A stretch of DNA of 64,000 bases, from positions 1-64,000 of the forward strand of contig VXAA01003301.1 of NCBI GenBank assembly GCA_013399115.1, in the 5' to 3' direction. Each line of letters begins with the position of its first letter. Position 1 is the stretch's first letter. The notes below the pieces were generated by a model. That model saw nothing but the letters and a program-made list of their open reading frames with translations, made no database searches and was not told the origin of the DNA. Source of the DNA: Anseranas semipalmata. Its lineage: Eukaryota > Chordata > Aves > Anseriformes > Anseranatidae. Position numbers and translations under genes: made by a program. Shown here one piece after another: positions 23,191 to 37,642 of this stretch.

Positions 23191-26100
23191 CTGTGATATA
23201 GAGGGAGGAAAACCAACAACCTCAAGTTGCAATGGCATATACATACCCAAGCAGTCATTACAGTGACATTGCCCAAATTTTCAATGTTTTGGAAGGTCTC
23301 TTCATCAATTCATAAAGCTGGCGGCTTTTCTGCTGAGTTCTGTGTGAAGGCCAACCTCAGATCCTGTCCAGGCTGTTCAGAATCTCTGCTAATCCGGCCT
23401 GCTTTTTTTGCCTGAACATAGCATATCCTCAGCTAGTCTCCAAATTATTCAGAAATACCCATAAAAGCTGAGTTCTGCTTGTCTCTGGGGGTTGGGTACA
23501 TGTAATAAAATGAAAGATATTACAGATCTACCTTCTTTGGAGCATCTTGCATGACACACATGAGAACCATTAAAAGACTGGGATGTCTGAACAGCTGTGA
23601 TTGTATAGTCCAAGAGACTCCTGTCACGAAATAGCAACCTTTCCTTGCTCATTTCTTCCCTCCCTTCCTCCTTAAATTTAATGAACTCCCTCCCTGCAAT
23701 GAAAGTTTAAAGCCAGCAAAGCCTGGTTACAGCCAAGCATTAGGAAATGTTCTTCTGATGTTCCTGACACAAGTGTTTCTATAACAATCTAAGGCAGGAT
23801 GGACTTACAGGTGGTCCTCAAGACAGGTTCAGTTTGGAAGATGCTCATTCCCATCAGGAGGCAGAGGTGCTGAGAAACCACCCTTCCTGGCACAGAGACT
23901 TGCAGTCCACCCAGCATCAGCTGCTCACAATGGCAGCTGACTTCTTGTGCTGACCACCACACAGCTGGCTCAGCCCCCATCCTCTCTTACAGTATTGTAG
24001 CTCTCAGATACTACAGCAAACCAAGACACAGTGAAAACCAAGCAGTCTGTGATCATGTGATTAAAGAAATAGGCTGGACAAGCTAATTAATCTTTACTAA
24101 GAATGGGAATGTGCTGAGATGTTTGGAGCTGACCATACTGCAGGAACCCCTCAGAAACAAACAGCAAAACTCGGAGAGGCAATGCTGATATATCCAATTT
24201 TATTTCCTTCTTTTGGTGAGACAAAGGAAATAATTATTTTCCTGTTCCTTCAAGAAAATCTGTGCTTTGGTCTGGTTTCACTAGTGCAAGCACAGAAGGC
24301 TGCTCTTGTAGGGCAGAGTCAACTTATTGTTCGGCATACCGAAACACAGATTTTGTACTTCTGGTGTTGAGGATGGGCTGTCCTGGCTATGACATTATTC
24401 ACCCAAATGTGTCACAATCACTGGGGGTGAGCCAGCTACTGGAGTTGAAAGATCTTAAATGCTATCCAAACTACTTCCAGTACTCATCCTCTGCCCATAA
24501 ATAAACTCAGTTCCAGGATATCTGCCAAAATTGCTGTAAAATTGTTATATTGCAAGCAATACAAATTATACCATATAGGTGATTTTGCAGAGCATCTTCA
24601 CTGAGGATGTCCTTGCCTCTCTTCCTATGTATGAGCTGGCCAAATTATGCCCAGCCAATATGGAGAAATCTGTAATTCCAGTACTTCTGAGCTCTGAGGC
24701 AGTAATTACCGAGTGCAATTATATAATGTTTTGTCATAGCAGTTTGGAGGAAGAACATTCAGGTTATGTTAAAAATTAAACATTGCTATGAAAAATTTGG
24801 AACACAAAGTATTCCCAAGCCATACATTTTTCTTTTCCCTTGCTTTGGTCAAATAAAAGTCAGATGTTTTAGAAAATGCAACTTTTCTTTGCCAGCAACC
24901 ACCAGTAGAGCTCTAGAAAGAGAACTTCATATAGTCCTGTGATAAATCTCAACTGGTAGCTGGGAACTGAAAAATCCTTTCATAAAAGGGTTCACTTATT
25001 GCCAAGGAAGTATTGAACTGGCTCTTCACATAGGTATTTCAGTAATGCCCATAGTTAACTTAGATTCCCATCCAGCCATATCACAGACTGCTGCATTAAG
25101 GCAACCGATTTCCATGAGAAATTTAAGTTTGGTGAACAGAATGCTAAAGCATACCGTACAGTGCCACCTGAATTTGCACTGATGGAGCATATGGACTTAA
25201 AAAAACAACAGTAATTCTTTTCACAGAAAATGATGTTCACCTTATAATGCCTAGAATAAAGCAATTTAGGTCTGTCATGACTGGGGTCACAGCACAGGCA
25301 ACTGGACATGAGGAAATTATGTTTTTCTTCCCAGATAACAGTTTTGCTGCAGATTTAATTGAAGTTATTTTTCACTCATATTTGCCAAGCTTCCACAATG
25401 GTTTAGAAGTTGTGTGAAAGGAAAGCAGGAAAGGAAGGAAAACAGCTGATTGTGCTGACTGTATCATATTCCCAAAATACCATAGAATGCTTTGTGTAAG
25501 AACACAGCAGCCTCTCTGTTAATTGGCCTGTGCTTATCATAAGTATATCCAAGAAACAGGAAAAAGATCACACAAAAGGAAATGATAATGAGATTGAGAC
25601 CAGTGTTGTAAGATGATTTTGTCTTCTTAGACAAAAGAGGGATGATTCTGTCTGAATTTAGCCTTGGAGTTAAACCAAATTCAGACATAGCTTTACCTTC
25701 AGTAAATTAACCCTCATGGAGCAGCATTGCTTAACAACAGCTGGGGTGTATGCTTCACTTTCTACAGGCTAGGAAAAGCTGTGAAGAGTCTTTTGTCAAA
25801 TAAGGAGTTTTAGAATAAGAGGCCAATGCCCTCTATCTCCAATGAGCAAGTAATCTCTGTGTATCTTCCATGTGGTTTACAATAGCATGTTTTTGCTGTC
25901 ACTTCTGGCTGATACTGCTCCTCTCCCCTGCATTTTCTTTTTGTTCCTTGCTGAAGGGCATCCTGAAACACTGTGTCCATGTGACAGATATTCTCTGGTT
26001 GGGACAAAGATGCCAAGAGGTTCAGATTAGGAAAAGATTTCCTACTATAGTACATTTCTTATTTTTAATTAATCTTTCACAACTTAGTAGTGTAGATGAG

Positions 26101-29100
26101 GAAGAAGAAACACTTTATAAATTAAATTAAAAACTTAAATTGCAGCTATTAGTAGCAGAGAACAAATGAAATGCAGTTGCTATTTACACTCAGTACAGTA
26201 GGAGTGAGGATAGCTGGTTAATGCCCAGTTTTTCTACTCTTTGGGAGGGCAAGCAGCCAGAAGCTCTTCTGGGAAATAGGCTGCCAATGCTGTACAAACA
26301 AATCTTCAAACAAACAAAGAAGATTTGTCAGTATCTACTGTGGTATTGTTTAGAAGTAAATCAAATATTTAGCAATTTAATGGCCTCTTTATAGAAAGAA
26401 GTGACTCCAGTGGTTCAATTTGGAAATGTCTAAACAGAAAGTGACTTTCCAATGTTTCCTCAATATTTAGTTATTAGTAACTGTCCCTGTGGAAGCCCTA
26501 AGAGATTGGAAGAGCCTGGGAATCTACTAAACCACCCTGCTTGCACAGGATCATACTGGTTGTCAGTCTACAATTGTTAATCACTGTTAGCTTAGCACTC
26601 TCAGTCTGACAGTGATAAAAGCAGTGAGTATCCTCAGTAGGCCAGATGCAAGGAGTACCAGGGGGCTGCAGGTGAGGGGCTGCCCATGGGGGCAGACAGC
26701 CGGGAGCCAAGGATGACAGCAGAGCTGGGGCATCACCTGAAGAGCTGATGGGCAGAGCAAGGCAGGTTATCACAGTAATCAGGGTCAGCCACAGCCCAGC
26801 ATGACTCAGAAAAGACCTGAGGATCCTGGTCTGAGCTGGAATGGGGCACCCTGGCACATGGGCAGGGGGTGCCGTGTGAGGGGTAGGTCAGGCTGCCCAG
26901 GGCAATCAAGGCTATTGATGCCCTCAGGTCTTTGGCAGAGAGTTCAGGTGCAACTGCTGAGTGGAGCGTCCATGGTACAAAAAGCCATGCTCACCCCACA
27001 ATGCTCTTGGGCAAAAAGTGAGGAGGACAGGAGGCCCTTTCCTCATTGCGGCTGTTCTCTCCAGTTTTAAGTGGAGGCACGTTGTCAAGCTTGGCCTGAA
27101 CTACGTGGACTCTGGCAACTCTGTTGAGGTGCTTCTTTATTAAACAGAAGTGTCTAACACTTCAACTGTGATGTTTTTTAGGATTACTAAATTAAAAGCA
27201 ACAAAGCAGTTTTATCTACCTGTTAGTCTAAAGAGTAAATACGCTAAATGAAAGTGTGTGTCATCAAACTGAACTAGAATAGTCATCAAACTATTGCAAT
27301 TAAAACATGAGATGCGAAACATTTAAACTGGTTAAATTCACTGCAGGATTTAATGACAGAGTGGCAATGGAGGCTTGCATTTCTGTTAGGAGTCAGAAAT
27401 CATGTGAAACTAAAATCTGACAGGAAAAAAAAGCCAAAACAATTTCCACATATAGAACTGCAAATGTTCTGACTTAGTTCTCATTTTCAGTGTGCAATCC
27501 CTGCTGAAACAAATGGGAGCTTGGAGTAAAACTAAAAAGTAGAATGCAGCCTATTGAAAGTTAGGAGCATTGACTATTAGCCATTGTTTCAGTACAGTGC
27601 GTTGCCTTGCTTTGGTGAGTTTGTGACAGAACCAAGAAGATAGGAGATAAAACAACTATTATTGAAACCTCAAATAAACTTTAACTCTTTTGGTACTTCA
27701 TTCTCCAGTGTACTGTGAAAACTTCTTTTGGTCATGCCCATGTGAGTGTACTAAGATGGAAGGATCAGAAATAAGATAAAGAGAAGATGAGAATGAAAAG
27801 AAATGACCTTTATCTCACAATGATGCACTGCTTTAAATACATAAATATAACACAGTTGCACTCTCAGTTATTCATGTTGATGGGAAGGTAGAATAATCTG
27901 AATAAAGCAAAACCACAACTCACACAAGACATGCCACAAGAGTGCATTCACCTTTGAAAACTGCAGTAGCCTCTAGGTTCTCTGAAGAACAAAAACAACA
28001 CTAAATGGCAATGGCAAATGGGAACTGAGCTAAGCTGCCCTTGCTCTGCATCATGCATTTCTACAGTAGAACAGTCTATTGGAAGGTAGGACCAGACATA
28101 ATCCATAATTAAGGCTAATGAAGAATTTACTATGCATTTTTTTTCTTTAAAGGATGTCATTGCCTTTGTGTTAGCTACTTGAAGGTGTCTTAAGACAATT
28201 GTTTTTTTATTTACACTATATAGCTGTTACAGTTCTTATCAGGTAAAGAGCTAGATTTTTCATTCCTTATACATGTATTCCACCCTCTAGAAGACGAAAA
28301 GCTTTTCTTTTGTTCAATCCACAACTTGAGAAGTCTTCAAACCTGCACGGACCTGCATACGTAGTGCAAACTCACATTGTTTCTCCTTGATTTCAAATGA
28401 CTGTTGTGGAAAGTATTACCTTGGGGCCAAATCCCAAACACATTAAAGTCAATGAAAAATTTCAATCTGTTAGAGTAGGATCTAATATTGAACAAGCTGG
28501 AATCGAGGAGAATTATCATTCACCTGTGTACTGTTCATAGAATATAATTCTAACCTTTGTGGATTAAAAAGATGGTCTAAGAGCTAATACATTTTATAAT
28601 TAGCCAATTGTATCTTAGGATTTCTTCTAGAAACTTTAGTAGAGTCAGTGCATATCTCTGGATGGTCTCCTGGAACTTAGAGAGAAAAAGCTTTCCTGGA
28701 GAAGTAAAATCTACTGATGTAGAAGATGGATACTTGTTAATTAAGAAAATGGTCTTACTTCTTTAACTTATGGAAATGTAATGTATGACTTTGCTAGGCA
28801 ACAAACTTCTCTGAGTGCAAAAACTCATGACTGTTGGAAAACTGCATAAACACTGCTATGTAAAGACCTCGCTTAAAAATGGGGCTTTGCTATATCTGCA
28901 AAGACCTGCACTTACAGAAAGTGCCAGCATATAGTCAATGTTATCAAGTAAGCTATTTGTTGAAGTTCAGCATGAGATAAACAATAAATAGGAAAGACAT
29001 TAATTCACTAATGTGGAGTAAAACAAAGAGCAGGTGGCAGCTTCCTGTGCTCCAGGCAGGTGGCACTACTGACAGTTTCCAACAAAGATGACTCAGGAGG

Positions 29101-30536
29101 GATCAAAAACATCAGATCTCATTTTCCCTTAGTTTTAATCGTGATCAAGGGTTTTGAATTTCCATCCTGTGCAGTGATAGGAACAGGCAGAAAACAGAAA
29201 TGACTGAGAAAAAAATGCTATTTCAATATGTTAAAGTAATCAAATTACTTTGTTGGTAGCAACTGCATTTTTAAGTGTGACTACCAGTTGGAATAGCTGT
29301 GTCTCCCCTCTAATTGAAATGTGTGAAGTCTTTCAGCGGGGACGGATTTCATCAGAAGTCAAGACATTTGTGGGATTAGGGCTTTAATGAGCATCCTTAG
29401 TATTGATTACTGAAAAGTGCTGTACCTAGGACAGAAGGAAAAAAGGAAAAAAGGAGGGATGGAGGGCAAGACTGCACAATAATGAGTGGTAGCTCTTTGT
29501 ACCAATACATCTGCTTACAATAGGGATGAAATATAGTTTCAGAAATGCTTGTAAGTTTGAGAATGCTGTACAGAAAAGATTAGGTCTGGGTCTTCAAAAA
29601 TATCTGGACATTCACCTCTCATTTAGGAGTCTGTCTCACTTATTTTAATGTGAATTAGTCTCATCTAAGAATTTCTAGTCACTTAACCACTCCATTTTTT
29701 GTATTTTCCCAGAAGTGATATTTCCATAAATGATTAGCTTGTGCTATTGATTTTCACTCAGGTCTGATGCCAAAAGGCATAACTTTTGTATTTCTATGAA
29801 TTCATCCATATGAACTAATTTCATGTGATGATGTTTGAATTTAAGTTTGGAAGCCAATCACACTCAAAATGTCCTTTTTCAGAATGGCAGCTTCTACTCA
29901 GCTGAGCTGTTCTCCGGATAGATTCAAGAGGCAAAGGTACTTTACTGGCTGGAATTCTGATTCTGCAAGAAAACTGTTATAATTGTAACTAATAATTTTA
30001 ATGAATTCCTGAAGGAGCTGGCAAAAGCCTCATTGCAATCATTTGGTGTATTCACTTGCTTCAGGTTTTTAATACCTTTCATCCCCATTGATGCTGCAAA
30101 GCACTGATGCAACTCCACATATCTATCCCAAGCTGCACGTTTTTACTGAAATTGCTAATTAAGATGCAGGCACAAAATTCTTGTAGTTTAAATTTTGTCT
30201 AAATTGTCAGTTATGTTTGAAAGATCAGAGCCTTGGCTGAGTGTGTGCATACACATATATCTTAAACTGATCAGATGTGAATTTATTAAGGAAAATTACA
30301 TGGAGCTTCTGGGATGCCTTAATGCAAAGTCTCCTCACAAGAAAAATAAACCTTCTTGCAACAGTAACCTCAAGTTCCTCTGAAACACTCTTTATAGCGT
30401 TCTTTGAGCTTTTTATTACCTTCAGTTAAGTTCTTATGCCACCTGTTAAGACTACTTTCTGACTCAGCTTGTAACACTGATTACATAAGTCTTCATTACA
30501 AAAGAGCCTAATTTTTCATAGACTAAAACGCATTAC
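23191..30536 (-). other. MMRN1: MMRN1 intron between central exon and EGF exon
   Basis: This is a 7.3-kb intron with GT (30536) and AG (23191) ends. It is mostly AT-rich single-copy-looking DNA with no recognised repeat. The exception is a GC-richer patch around 26630-27070, described separately. The short open frames inside it show no protein family that I recognise. Confidence 0.75.
26630..27070. other. GC-rich patch inside MMRN1 intron, unidentified
   Basis: This segment stands out by composition from the AT-rich intron around it. It is rich in CAG/CTG and GGG but poor in CpG, so it is not a CpG island. A 119-codon open frame runs on the minus strand (26498-26857) and an 89-codon frame on the plus strand (26801-27070). 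Neither resembles a family I know. It could be a degraded repeat such as a CR1 5' region or LTR piece, or a lineage-specific insert. Confidence 0.3.
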
Positions 30537-32516
30537 CTGAATCTATAGTATTATCTGTGTTTCTCTGACTTCGGCTTGCCAGGCTTATGGTGACATTCGT
30601 TGTCCCTTTTTTCACTGGAGCTGGTTTCTTCATAGTTGGTTTCACTTGCTTCTGAAGTTTGGTGATGTTGTTCATTGCACTTGCCACTGATAGGTCAACA
30701 TGCTGGGTTAAATTTGTCAGGATAGTCCCTGCTTTTATTTCAAGCACAGATTCAATGAGCTCTTTGAGGCCTCTTTGCAGTAGGGGGATATCTGGCTGGG
30801 CAACTTTAATTAGCACAGGTATACTTGCATTCACTTTTTGGATGCTGCTGCTGGTATCCTGACACAGCCTCCAGGCTTCATGAGCTGTCTTGTTCAGAAG
30901 TGGAATGCTGTTTGAGAAGCGAATCGACTTGGCTTCCAGGGCCTTGATCCTGGAACTCAGCGTCTGGAGCTGAAGTGAGATCATTTGTTCTTTCTCTGTT
31001 GAAGCAGCCTTGTTTTTCTTCAGTGAGACACAGTTGTTTGCCAAAAACTTAGAAATTTTTGACTCAACGCCCAGGAGGCGAACCTCATGGTCCCTTGATT
31101 CCTCCACAGAGTCAAATAGTTTTTCTTCCAGGCGGGTGATATCTTCTTGTTGATTGTCCACTTTTGATGAAGTTTCATTTATAATATAGTAAATTTTTCT
31201 GAAATTGTGGAGGATACTTTTGTCAGACTCCACATACGGAAGATCAGAAATGGATGTAACTGGCTGTGAAATAAATTCATGCTTCTTGCCAATAAGCAAC
31301 GTCCAGAGGGATTCATTCAACTGTTGGAACTGTGAAATGAAAGCGAGGAGGCTGTACAGCTTCTCAGTTTTGCCACAGCAGACCTCAGTCTCATTTTTCA
31401 GAGCATATAGTGTATGTTTCAGTACATAGTTATCCTGAATAGAATCAATAGCACTGTTTATTACTATCATGGTCTTGTTTAATCCATCCTCCATTTCCAT
31501 AGAGCATTCATTAATACGACTCTCAAAGAGTTCCTGATAAGCCTGAGATTCATTTTTAAGTCCTTCCTGAGCTTTTGAAAGTTCCTTAATGGTAGAACTC
31601 ATTCTGTTAATGGCAGTCGTGAGGTTTTCAAGCTTCTCATTGACTGCTTCAGTTTGGATTTGTTGTTCATACTCTGAAGTCAGACTAAAAGGTGCACCTT
31701 GTTCAATCAAGGGTTGCAGGATCTCCATATCATAGCACAAATCATTAATTTGCTCATTCATTTTATCCATCTTACTGTCCAATGGAAGGATGAGGTCAGA
31801 GAGACTTCTGTTTAGGATAGCCACATTCTCTTGGGTTGCTGCCAGCTGCATTTGGAAATCCTTTCTGCTCTCTGACAACATGCCATCACAGACTCTCAAA
31901 ACAGAATCTCTCTGAATATCCAGTGCAACACTGAGATTGCTGATTTTGTTGTCCTGGACTCTTAAGTCATCATAGATCTGCAGGACCATCAGGCCCTGTT
32001 TCTTTACTTTCTCATGCAGTGTGAACATGTACTCTGTGACATTGTACTCTATGACTTTATCTGTTGAAGGGATGTTTTGGTTTGAAGACTGTTCAGCTGA
32101 CAGCAGTTGCTCATGAGCATCTTTCATTTCACTAAGGGTCCTATTTAAAGATTCATAATAAATGACACTTCTTGACCGTTGATGCTCCAAGTTGTCTTCC
32201 AAGGATTTCTGCTTTTTCTGTAAAGCTTTCATAGGCTTGTCACAAATCAGGGACATTTCCTCTTTCATCTGCACCATATGACTCTTTAGCTCCAGAATGT
32301 CAAGCTTTGTTGGCCCACTGTCTTTCTCTTGAGCAAATTTTTGTTGGGTTTCATTCAGACGTTTGACTAATTCTTTTGTATTTTCAAGATCATCTGATAA
32401 ACTAGATACAGTCTTGAAAATTTGAGCCATGCTTTCTTGCATTTCTCTTTGAAATACTTCTAACTGTTCTCTGACAATGTCTTTGAGTAACATATTAATA
32501 GTCCTAGATTTGAGAC
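30537..32516 (-). CDS. MMRN1: MMRN1 large central exon: coiled-coil region
   Basis: This single 1,980-nt exon encodes about 660 residues without a stop. It begins GLKSRTINMLLKDIVREQ and ends QRNTDNTIDSG. This is the long coiled-coil body of multimerin 1, which drives trimer and multimer formation of the secreted protein. It is rich in Leu, Lys, Glu and Ser, with heptad patterning throughout and about 16 N-glycosylation sequons (for example NRTL, NVTEY, NKTM, NETS, NLTQ). That fits a heavily glycosylated matrix and granule protein. The acceptor is TATCCTTTTTCCCAAAG ending at 32517, with two leading bases. The donor is GATTCAG followed by GTAATG at 30536, leaving one base. The open frame continues above 32516 into the intron, including an N at 32591, but that part is not exon. 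No frameshift or internal stop is present, so the gene looks intact here. Confidence 0.96.
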
Positions 32517-35500
32517 CTTTGGGAAAAAGGATAAACATGGAAACAATGACTTCAACAGTGTCAGCAGTCTTTCTCTGCCCGCCCGCCCCCNCACTTTGAT
32601 TACCCACCCACAGAGCAAAATTTAGAGCTGAGGAACATAGAGGATGGCTACTTGTATGAGGTCTCATCCCTGCTTCTAGTGAAATTGGAAGAAATTTTGC
32701 TATGATTTTGAAAGGGCAAACTCAGCCCCTGCATGTATGGTATCAACTTTGATCACCTAGCTAAGCTGTCTCTGAGCACTGAAATTAGGAGATTTGTGTG
32801 TTTTTGTGGCTTGCTCAGAAGAAAATAATGTGTCTTTTTTCCATTTGGAAAGTAAGGAAAAAAAAAAAAAACAACTGCTTTATCAACATTATGGTCAAGA
32901 AGAACTGAAAGCAGAGATTACTATTACCTTACTACTGTATCATGTATGGTAAGTGAACATACCACACACTATAGTGAGAAAGAAGAAAATAAAAAGAATA
33001 GCCTTACTGAGTATCTAAAACTAGGATATGATAACTGCTGCAAATGGCAGACATTTTAAGGTACATATCTTTAGTTAATCTTGTATACTATAACTACTGT
33101 AGCTCCTAGGATACTGATCCTGAAAAGCACTGGGCAAAGGTGCATGTTTGGGAATTCTGCTTCTGTGAAAAACATCAAAATATGACTCCTGTATAGACTT
33201 ATGTGGGTAAAAGCAGTCATAAAATACTGTCCATCAAGACTGCTGAATAAAAAAAAAAAAATTGAATTAGAGCAATAATTCTGCTCCATTATGAAGTTAG
33301 AAGGATTTTTTTTTTTTCCCTCCAAAGGTAGCCCCTATGTCCAGTTAAAGCACTGAGGCAGGCATTCTTTGCACAAACCCTACGGACCCTTGCAGCCAGC
33401 CTGCCATATAATGGTTATACCCTTTAACCTCTACAAAACTTTGATGACCATCAGTTCTCTGATTAAAACATTACTGATAAAGGCAGAAACTCTTCTTTTG
33501 TCTTCCTCTATTTTCCTCTCAATTACTTCTATAGCCTGGAATTTATTGCTTCATCTCTAAAACAGCTAGGCAAGCTCTGAAACCTTATTTGAAAACACAT
33601 TCTCAGCAAGAGCAATATAAGTGGCAGGAAATCAGACCCATGAAACCTAATGACAATAAACGCCAATGCAACTCTGGGCTCCAGGGGTGCAAAAGAAACT
33701 CCAAATAAAAATGGGTTTGTTCAGCAAGTTAGAAACATAGTACTTTTTCTATTCAGGAAATCCATTTGAATTGTGTGTGTGCTTCCAGCTGGAAACAGGT
33801 TAATGTAAATGGTAATAGTTGCTTTTTATGGACTATGAGTCTCAGTCTTCATTAGGCCGGGTAAAATGGACAGTAAACACTTCTGATGCTTCGGGGAGAA
33901 ATGTGGCATTTGTTCAAGTGCTTTTTTCAAGGCAGGATATAATAGGCAGGTGCAATAAGTTTGATAGCGTAGAAAAAAGCCACTTAAGAAATACAAAATG
34001 CAGTTTCCCAAGAAACACATTCAGTTACTGTCAACTGTGGTCACAGATGTTACAGCATCTTTTACAAAAAACGTGGAAAACAACAAAGTGATAGCTTTGA
34101 TATTGCCTCTATTTTTTCACTTTTTAGTACCCAAACAAGTAAATGACTAGGCAGATATATACACTTGAATGTGTACTCACACAGAGTTTTGTCAGTGAAC
34201 TTCAGCGAAGGAAAAACAGTAAGATACTCAAGAATGAGGATGTACTGGCAGATGAGGGGAGGATCCAAGATATGAATGAAGAGTAAGATAACTGACATGT
34301 AGAGGAAAACATTGTCACTGATGATTTGTTTAGCATACTTTGAGATGCTAGATGAGGTTTTGTGGTTTTTAGAGTCACAAGGGGCTGTGAAGAAAAGTTT
34401 AATGGCTGTGGAAAGAAACAAGGTTACTCTATGCCTTCTATGAGGAATTAAATTTCTTCATGTCAGCAGCATAACTGGATGAGAAACCATCCAGCTGTAA
34501 GAGGTCTTCCACAGGATCCACACTGGCCTTTTGTTTCTGTGACAGTCAAGAAACTGCCAGCCTCACACCCTCCCATTCCTACTCTATTTAGTTGGATCAT
34601 GGGTGTTGTGTGGAGCTCAGCTCTGGTTTTCAGGTGTTCCTGTTATTATCAAAAGGATGGAACCTGACAAAACAGACAACTTTGGCTTTCTCTCCCTTGT
34701 CTACTGGCTAGGACAACTAGGTACCTGGTAAGCAAGTACTGTTCTGAAGTTCTTGCTCCCTGAGGCTGCAGGAGCATACTTCTCCATAGAAAGACCTGAA
34801 CCAAACTCCTTCTGTAGGTGACAATCTCAACCTTGAGCTAAGAATACGAGTACATTTGTGGATGCAACTCAATCTTTCTGTTACTCATTTTGAAATGGAA
34901 AGGTCCAAACTACCTGTGATCATTAAAGATCTCTTGCACTTTTTATGAGATTAAAAATTTTAATTTTTAACTCCCTGGCTGAAATCCACAGTGTGTAATT
35001 ACCCTGTGTCAACATATACTCCCTTTGCAGTTTCAATTACTATTTGAAGAATAGTGTGCAAAATAAATATATGTACACAGGAGACTGAGCTGAGGTTATA
35101 TATCCAGCTGTAAATGACATTTCTGGCTTGGAAGTGATTAACTCTCCGTTGTTGAGTTCATTTTTAAAGGAGTGTGCATTTTAATAACGAAAAGGAAAGG
35201 AGTATATAAAAGGCCCGATGTGGGTGAAAGGAGGAAGAAAGAATAACAAAAAATAAGCAGAGTTTATTAAATCAAAGGCAGAACACCAAATTCTTTTCTC
35301 TTAATAAGTAAAAAGTAGAAACAGTCTCCTGAGTACTGAAAACAGGTTTTTTTATTAAATGCACAGAAGATTTCATTAATGAAATTAGAGGAGCATATCA
35401 GTTACTACAGTGAGTGTTGCCTTGTATCAACAGATGACAGATTTGAGGGACCAAAGTCTATTTACAGATGAAAACAAGAAATAAAGGCTTTGTAAACTGT

Positions 35501-37468
35501 ATTGAATTGTTTGTTCACAGAAACAGACCTCACTCCTAACAAACCTTGATACAAAGCTGGGCAGCCATTAGAATTTCTGTGATTAAAAAAAGAAGGTGAA
35601 TAATGGATATGAGAAAGGAGGTGGGCATCATGGGAAGAAAATGGAAAGGTAGGGGAAGAAGGAAGAAATTTAATAACATGAAGCAACTACAGTCTTAGCT
35701 ATGCTTTGAAAGCACATTGCTCCAGCAGGCAGTGGTAGTGGGGAAAGTTGTGAAGTGTTTTGCTTCAGGTGAGCTTCTAACAGTAATTTTTAGCAACTCT
35801 GATGTTTCTATGCTCTGCATCTGTACTGACCTAGTGGACAGCATGGAAACTCTTGACAGCTTCTGTTACTTTAGGTCTTTGCCCACTTGGAGTATGACAG
35901 AGTGATACTCCCTGGGCAGAAACTGCAGTTGCCCTTTGACATTACATATATGAGCCAACAGAAACATGAACCTTGTTCTTTCTCCCCTGTTCCACTCATC
36001 CCTGCTGTTTACCTATGTACAAGCCAAGAATAACCTGTATTAAAGTGCCTATAATGAGAGTTAAGGAAATTAGTTGCTGGCAGCATTTTCATTAGAGCTA
36101 CTTGATTAGGAGGTAGATTGAGAATATAAATCAAAAAAAGGCCAGCTATTGGGGATTTCATTGAAGCAGGTATAACATAGAGCATGGTAGATAAAAACAA
36201 TAAAGACTTGAAACAAAGTTGCAGACGAGTAGGAAATAATGTTTTTTGTACTGTGCATTTTAATTTGGACTTGGACCCTTAAATATAGATGGAGAATGGA
36301 GAAGCAGGAGCACAGGATGCAGCAAGTGACCTCTTGGAATAGCATCAAAATGACAGCTAGAATGACTGGAATGTAAAAAAGAAGAGAAAGAAGAAGGGAA
36401 ATGGGAAATATTCAAAGACAAATTAAATGTATGCCCAAGGGTCAAGAATGCTATCTAGCAATATTTGGAGAGGTGAAAGCAGGTCGCAGAGTGAAAGATG
36501 GGATAAACGTGATCCAGGGTACAAGAGAGCCATCTAGCATTTGGCATGAGCAACTCAGGGGACAGAGGAGGACTGAAAATACATGAAATGGGACATCACT
36601 GGATAATTTTGAGGGAGGTACAAAAGCACTTATTGTTTCATTTAGCTTTATCTCTATGTAAAAAGTTCCAGTTCCCTCATGTTATTTTTTAACCAATAGA
36701 AAGTCCTCTGGATTCTGAAATATAATGCAACCAGTTTGGGCAAAAAATCCTGAAAAATTAGAAAAATATTGCATATCAAGGAAATTAAAGCTTCAGTCCT
36801 AGTCTGTTTCTTAAGCACCATTTGTAGCTGGGTAACAGACAGATCTTGCTGTGGGATTCACAAAGAGTAGATGCATAATTCTGCTGATAAAAATCTGCCC
36901 AACCTTCTGATCCCTGTCCATGTCTATCATTTACCCCACAGACGAAGGATAATTTCTTACTTGATTTTTAACTCATGAGCACAGATGTTTATCAAAGTTA
37001 GCCTAATGTTATCACAGAGGAAAATTATTCAGGAGGATGTTTGGTGTGTTATAAATACAACTACAGAATTCCTTATATGTTTCCCCTGCATATGTGAATT
37101 ATGTGTTAAATAATATTACTTGAACTTAGTCTAAAAGCAAATACTACCTCTTTTAGCAGCTGTCAGGTAAACAAAAAACAGAGATAAGAATATTTGTAGA
37201 AGATCTAAGTAAATGAAAATGCCTTAATAGTAGCATAAGTTACCATGTAGATGATATAGTACATAAGAACTTAAGTTCTTTTTGTCACTATAAAAGCCAC
37301 CGTAAAAAACGTTTAAATAAAAAAATCCCTCTGTTATGAAATGAAGTAAAAAGAGAGTTCTCCCTCCAAATACTGAACGATAGAATAGGACAGCCTATAA
37401 ATGTTTCTAGCATTTTTTTCCTAGCACCTTTAACTGGGTGAGTAATTACATTAATTTATTTTTCTTAC
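32517..37468 (-). other. MMRN1: MMRN1 intron between the two coiled-coil exons
   Basis: This is a 5-kb GT-AG intron (GT at 37468, AG at 32517). It is AT-rich with no repeat family that I can name. It contains an ambiguous base at 32591, 75 bases from the acceptor, in a C-rich run (32581-32592), so the assembly is weak there but the exon is unaffected. Confidence 0.75.
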
Positions 37469-37642
37469 CTTTTAGAAAAGACTGGAAGTCTCTGCCCTTA
37501 TCTTCATTGATTTTGCCTTCCAGAGAAGAAAGCATCTTGCTTACATCATTCATGGCAGCAGTAATGTTGTCAACATTCTTCTGTAGAAAAGCCAGTTTCA
37601 ACTCCTGGCTGCTAATCTTCTCATTCATCTTTTGTGTAAGTG
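37469..37642 (-). CDS. MMRN1: MMRN1 exon: first coiled-coil segment
   Basis: This exon encodes about 58 residues, from LTQKMNEKISSQ to RDFQSFLK, with hydrophobic heptad spacing typical of the start of the multimerin coiled coil. It aligns by eye with the human segment that precedes the big central exon. The acceptor is a T-rich tract ending GACCAAG at 37643; the exon begins with two bases (CA) that complete a codon. The donor is CTAAAAG followed by GTAAGA at 37468, leaving one base (G). That G plus GT of the next exon gives Gly, so the reading runs FLKGLKSR. One N-glycosylation sequon (NIT) is visible. The exact acceptor is less certain than the donor, because a second AG lies 14 bases further in. 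Confidence 0.88.

Noticed and set aside
22983..23276. 97-codon minus-strand frame over the EGF exon
   Set aside because: It is a shifted-frame shadow; the EGF cysteines are in another frame.
32517..32667. N-terminal extension of the large MMRN1 open frame
   Set aside because: It lies before a clear acceptor (CTTTTTCCCAAAG), contains an N and does not resemble multimerin; it is intron.
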